Shown piece by piece: positions 62,867-64,000 of a stretch of DNA of 64,000 nucleotides; position 1 is the first letter of the stretch; each line of letters starts with the position of its first letter. The position numbers and the translations under genes are program-made. The notes under the pieces are model-generated. The model was not told where the DNA came from. It did no database searches and saw only the letters and a list, made by a program, of their open reading frames with translations. The stretch is from Poecilobothrus nobilitatus (taxonomy: Eukaryota > Arthropoda > Insecta > Diptera > Dolichopodidae): positions 151,600,767 through 151,664,766 of the forward strand of contig OX352772.1 of assembly GCA_947095535.1 (NCBI GenBank), in the 5' to 3' direction.

Positions 62867-62880
62867 TTCTCCCCCCTTGA
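62867..62880 (-). promoter_or_regulatory. Polypurine tract of the BEL/Pao element
   Basis: On the minus strand TCAAGGGGGGAGAA directly abuts the LTR start TGTT. This is the plus-strand DNA priming site in reverse transcription of LTR elements. Position and composition are diagnostic. Confidence 0.8.
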
Positions 62881-63286
62881 TATTACGTAGGAATATCCAA
62901 ATCTAAAATCAATTCAGGTTTCTCTTTAAACTAAAAAAAAACAAAATTTTAATAAAATTATATACAACTTTTATATGATAATCAAAAAAACTTATTCTGC
63001 TATTTGGTTTTTAGGTTGTTTTGAAATTGTTATCATCCTTGAAACGAAAACATCTATACCGGAACGATCGCTGACACCGAAGATAGAGGATATAGTGCCC
63101 CTTACTCACTATCTGGAACTGCGCATTCAACTAACTAGGAACGTAATTGTGAGAAATTGTTAATATGATATTATTTTTTTTTAAGTGTGTTACAAATTTA
63201 GAATTTTTGTGTATGAGTTGTATAGGAAAAAAAAAAAAAACGAATTTGATTGTATGTGATTTTGAATGTTTGATTATATGAATGAT
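62881..63286 (-). other. BEL/Pao region between integrase and LTR
   Basis: AT-rich, no frame on the minus strand beyond the integrase end. The plus-strand frame at 62975-63163 has no recognisable content. Probably 3' untranslated sequence of the element. Confidence 0.55.
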
Positions 63287-64000
63287 TTAGTTTGATTTTA
63301 ATTTAGAATCGGTTTGATTTTGCGAATTATGATCAGTTTGGTGAAGCGGTTGGTTTCCGATTGGAAGAACACATAATTTGGAAATGGGTCGTTTGAAAAT
63401 TGAATTTTTCGTGCTAACGCTCACTACTCGTACTAATCCATCAGAGCCAGAATGAGTATCTATAACTCTAGCTAGAAGCCATTTACTCGGTGGAAGATTT
63501 TCGTCCTTTACTATGACTAAATGATTTATCTTTAAATTTTCGCGTGTTCGGTTCCATTTAGGGCGTTGTTGTAAACGGCTTAAATATTCGGTATTCCATC
63601 GTCGCCAAAAACTCTGCAGGATATGTTGCAAATGTTGCCAACGATCCACTCTATTCACATTCAAGTCCAAAACACATTGTTGGGGTGTAGATAACAAGCT
63701 ACCACCAATTAAGAAATGAGCTAGGGTTAGCGGTAATAAATCTTGAGGATCACTTGTCATTTCACAAAGTGGCCTTGAATTTAAGCATGCTTCGATTTGT
63801 GTTAATACCGTGGCGAACTCCTCGTATGTTAGTGTGATATTATTTAAAACTCTTTTTAAGTGATGTTTAGTTGAGCGAACTCCAGCTTCCCACCGAAGTG
63901 TGGTGAACCAGGGGGATTGAAGTGAATATTAACTCCGACATTTTCCATGAATTCAGCAACTTCCATTTTTATATCTCCTACCATAAAATGTGTTTGATTT
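63287..64000 (-). pseudogene. BEL/Pao pol: integrase C-terminus with DUF5641-like domain (partial)
   Basis: The minus-strand frame from about 63895 to 63287 reads EAGVRSTKHHLKRVLNNITL (the Glu is the last residue of the integrase DDE triad), EACLNSRPLCEMTSDPQDLL, PLTLAHFLIGGSLLS, WRRWNTEYLSRLQQRPKW, NLPPSKWLLARVIDTHSGSD and RVVSVSTKNSIFKRPISKLC. This is the usual end of BEL/Pao pol. Upstream, FNPPGSPHFGG is in another frame; about 7 bp with the expected Leu-Trp is missing near 63893, causing a frameshift. The protein would integrate the element's cDNA; this copy is probably dead. The rest lies beyond the window. Confidence 0.85.

Overview
This window is eukaryotic, very AT-rich and built almost entirely of transposable elements. 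It has no recognisable intact host gene, no bacterial feature and no functional RNA gene. The mixture fits a fly (Diptera, probably a schizophoran) in a heterochromatic or repeat-dense region: LOA-type LINEs with RNase H, several other APE-type LINEs, a BEL/Pao LTR element, tRNA-derived SINEs, and many DINE-1/Helentron-like elements with CAAGGAAGAA-type 5' ends, GGACGGACGGAC tracts and ATACCC-type 3' hairpins. The species cannot be fixed from the sequence alone. The labels LINE-M, -J, -K, -N, LOA-1/-2 and H-1 to H-6 are mine.

Layout. 1-1330: LINE-M on the minus strand. 1.86-6.0 kb: decayed LOA-1, followed by a SINE head and a TAA microsatellite. 7.26-14.8 kb: LINE-J on the minus strand, split by LOA-2 (8501-13201) with an 11-bp target duplication. 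14.8-24.1 kb: Helentron end, then a Polinton/adintovirus-like gene cassette relic (15.77-17.64 kb), a long-inverted-repeat MITE, a MADF-type exon, two unrecognised coding remnants and a long AT pentanucleotide tract. 25.0-42.8 kb: the same series again (LINE-J, Helentron, viral-like cassette, MITE, MADF exon), now carrying extra insertions: Helentron H-3 with a SINE inside it, LINE-K with Helentron H-4 inside it, Helentron H-5, and the 5' third of LINE-M. 42.8-50.25 kb: a third, partial copy with a full-length LINE-M (43924-47470). 50.25-55.3 kb: a fourth, partial copy. 55.3-64 kb: another LINE-M fragment split by LINE-N, which itself holds Helentron H-6; then a BEL/Pao element (3' LTR and integrase, minus strand) that runs off the window.

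The main result is a four-step segmental duplication array (A 7.3-24.1, B 25.0-42.8, C 42.8-50.25, D 50.25-55.3 kb). One LINE-M insertion is shared by B, C and D and absent from A. The array carries a relic of a Polinton/adintovirus-like cassette: a packaging-ATPase relic flanked by small late-type ORFs and divergently paired with a 193-codon ORF that is open in both copies. Most genes here are retrotransposon ORFs broken by stops, frameshifts and nested insertions. Nothing in the window looks like a working element, although several reading frames remain long.
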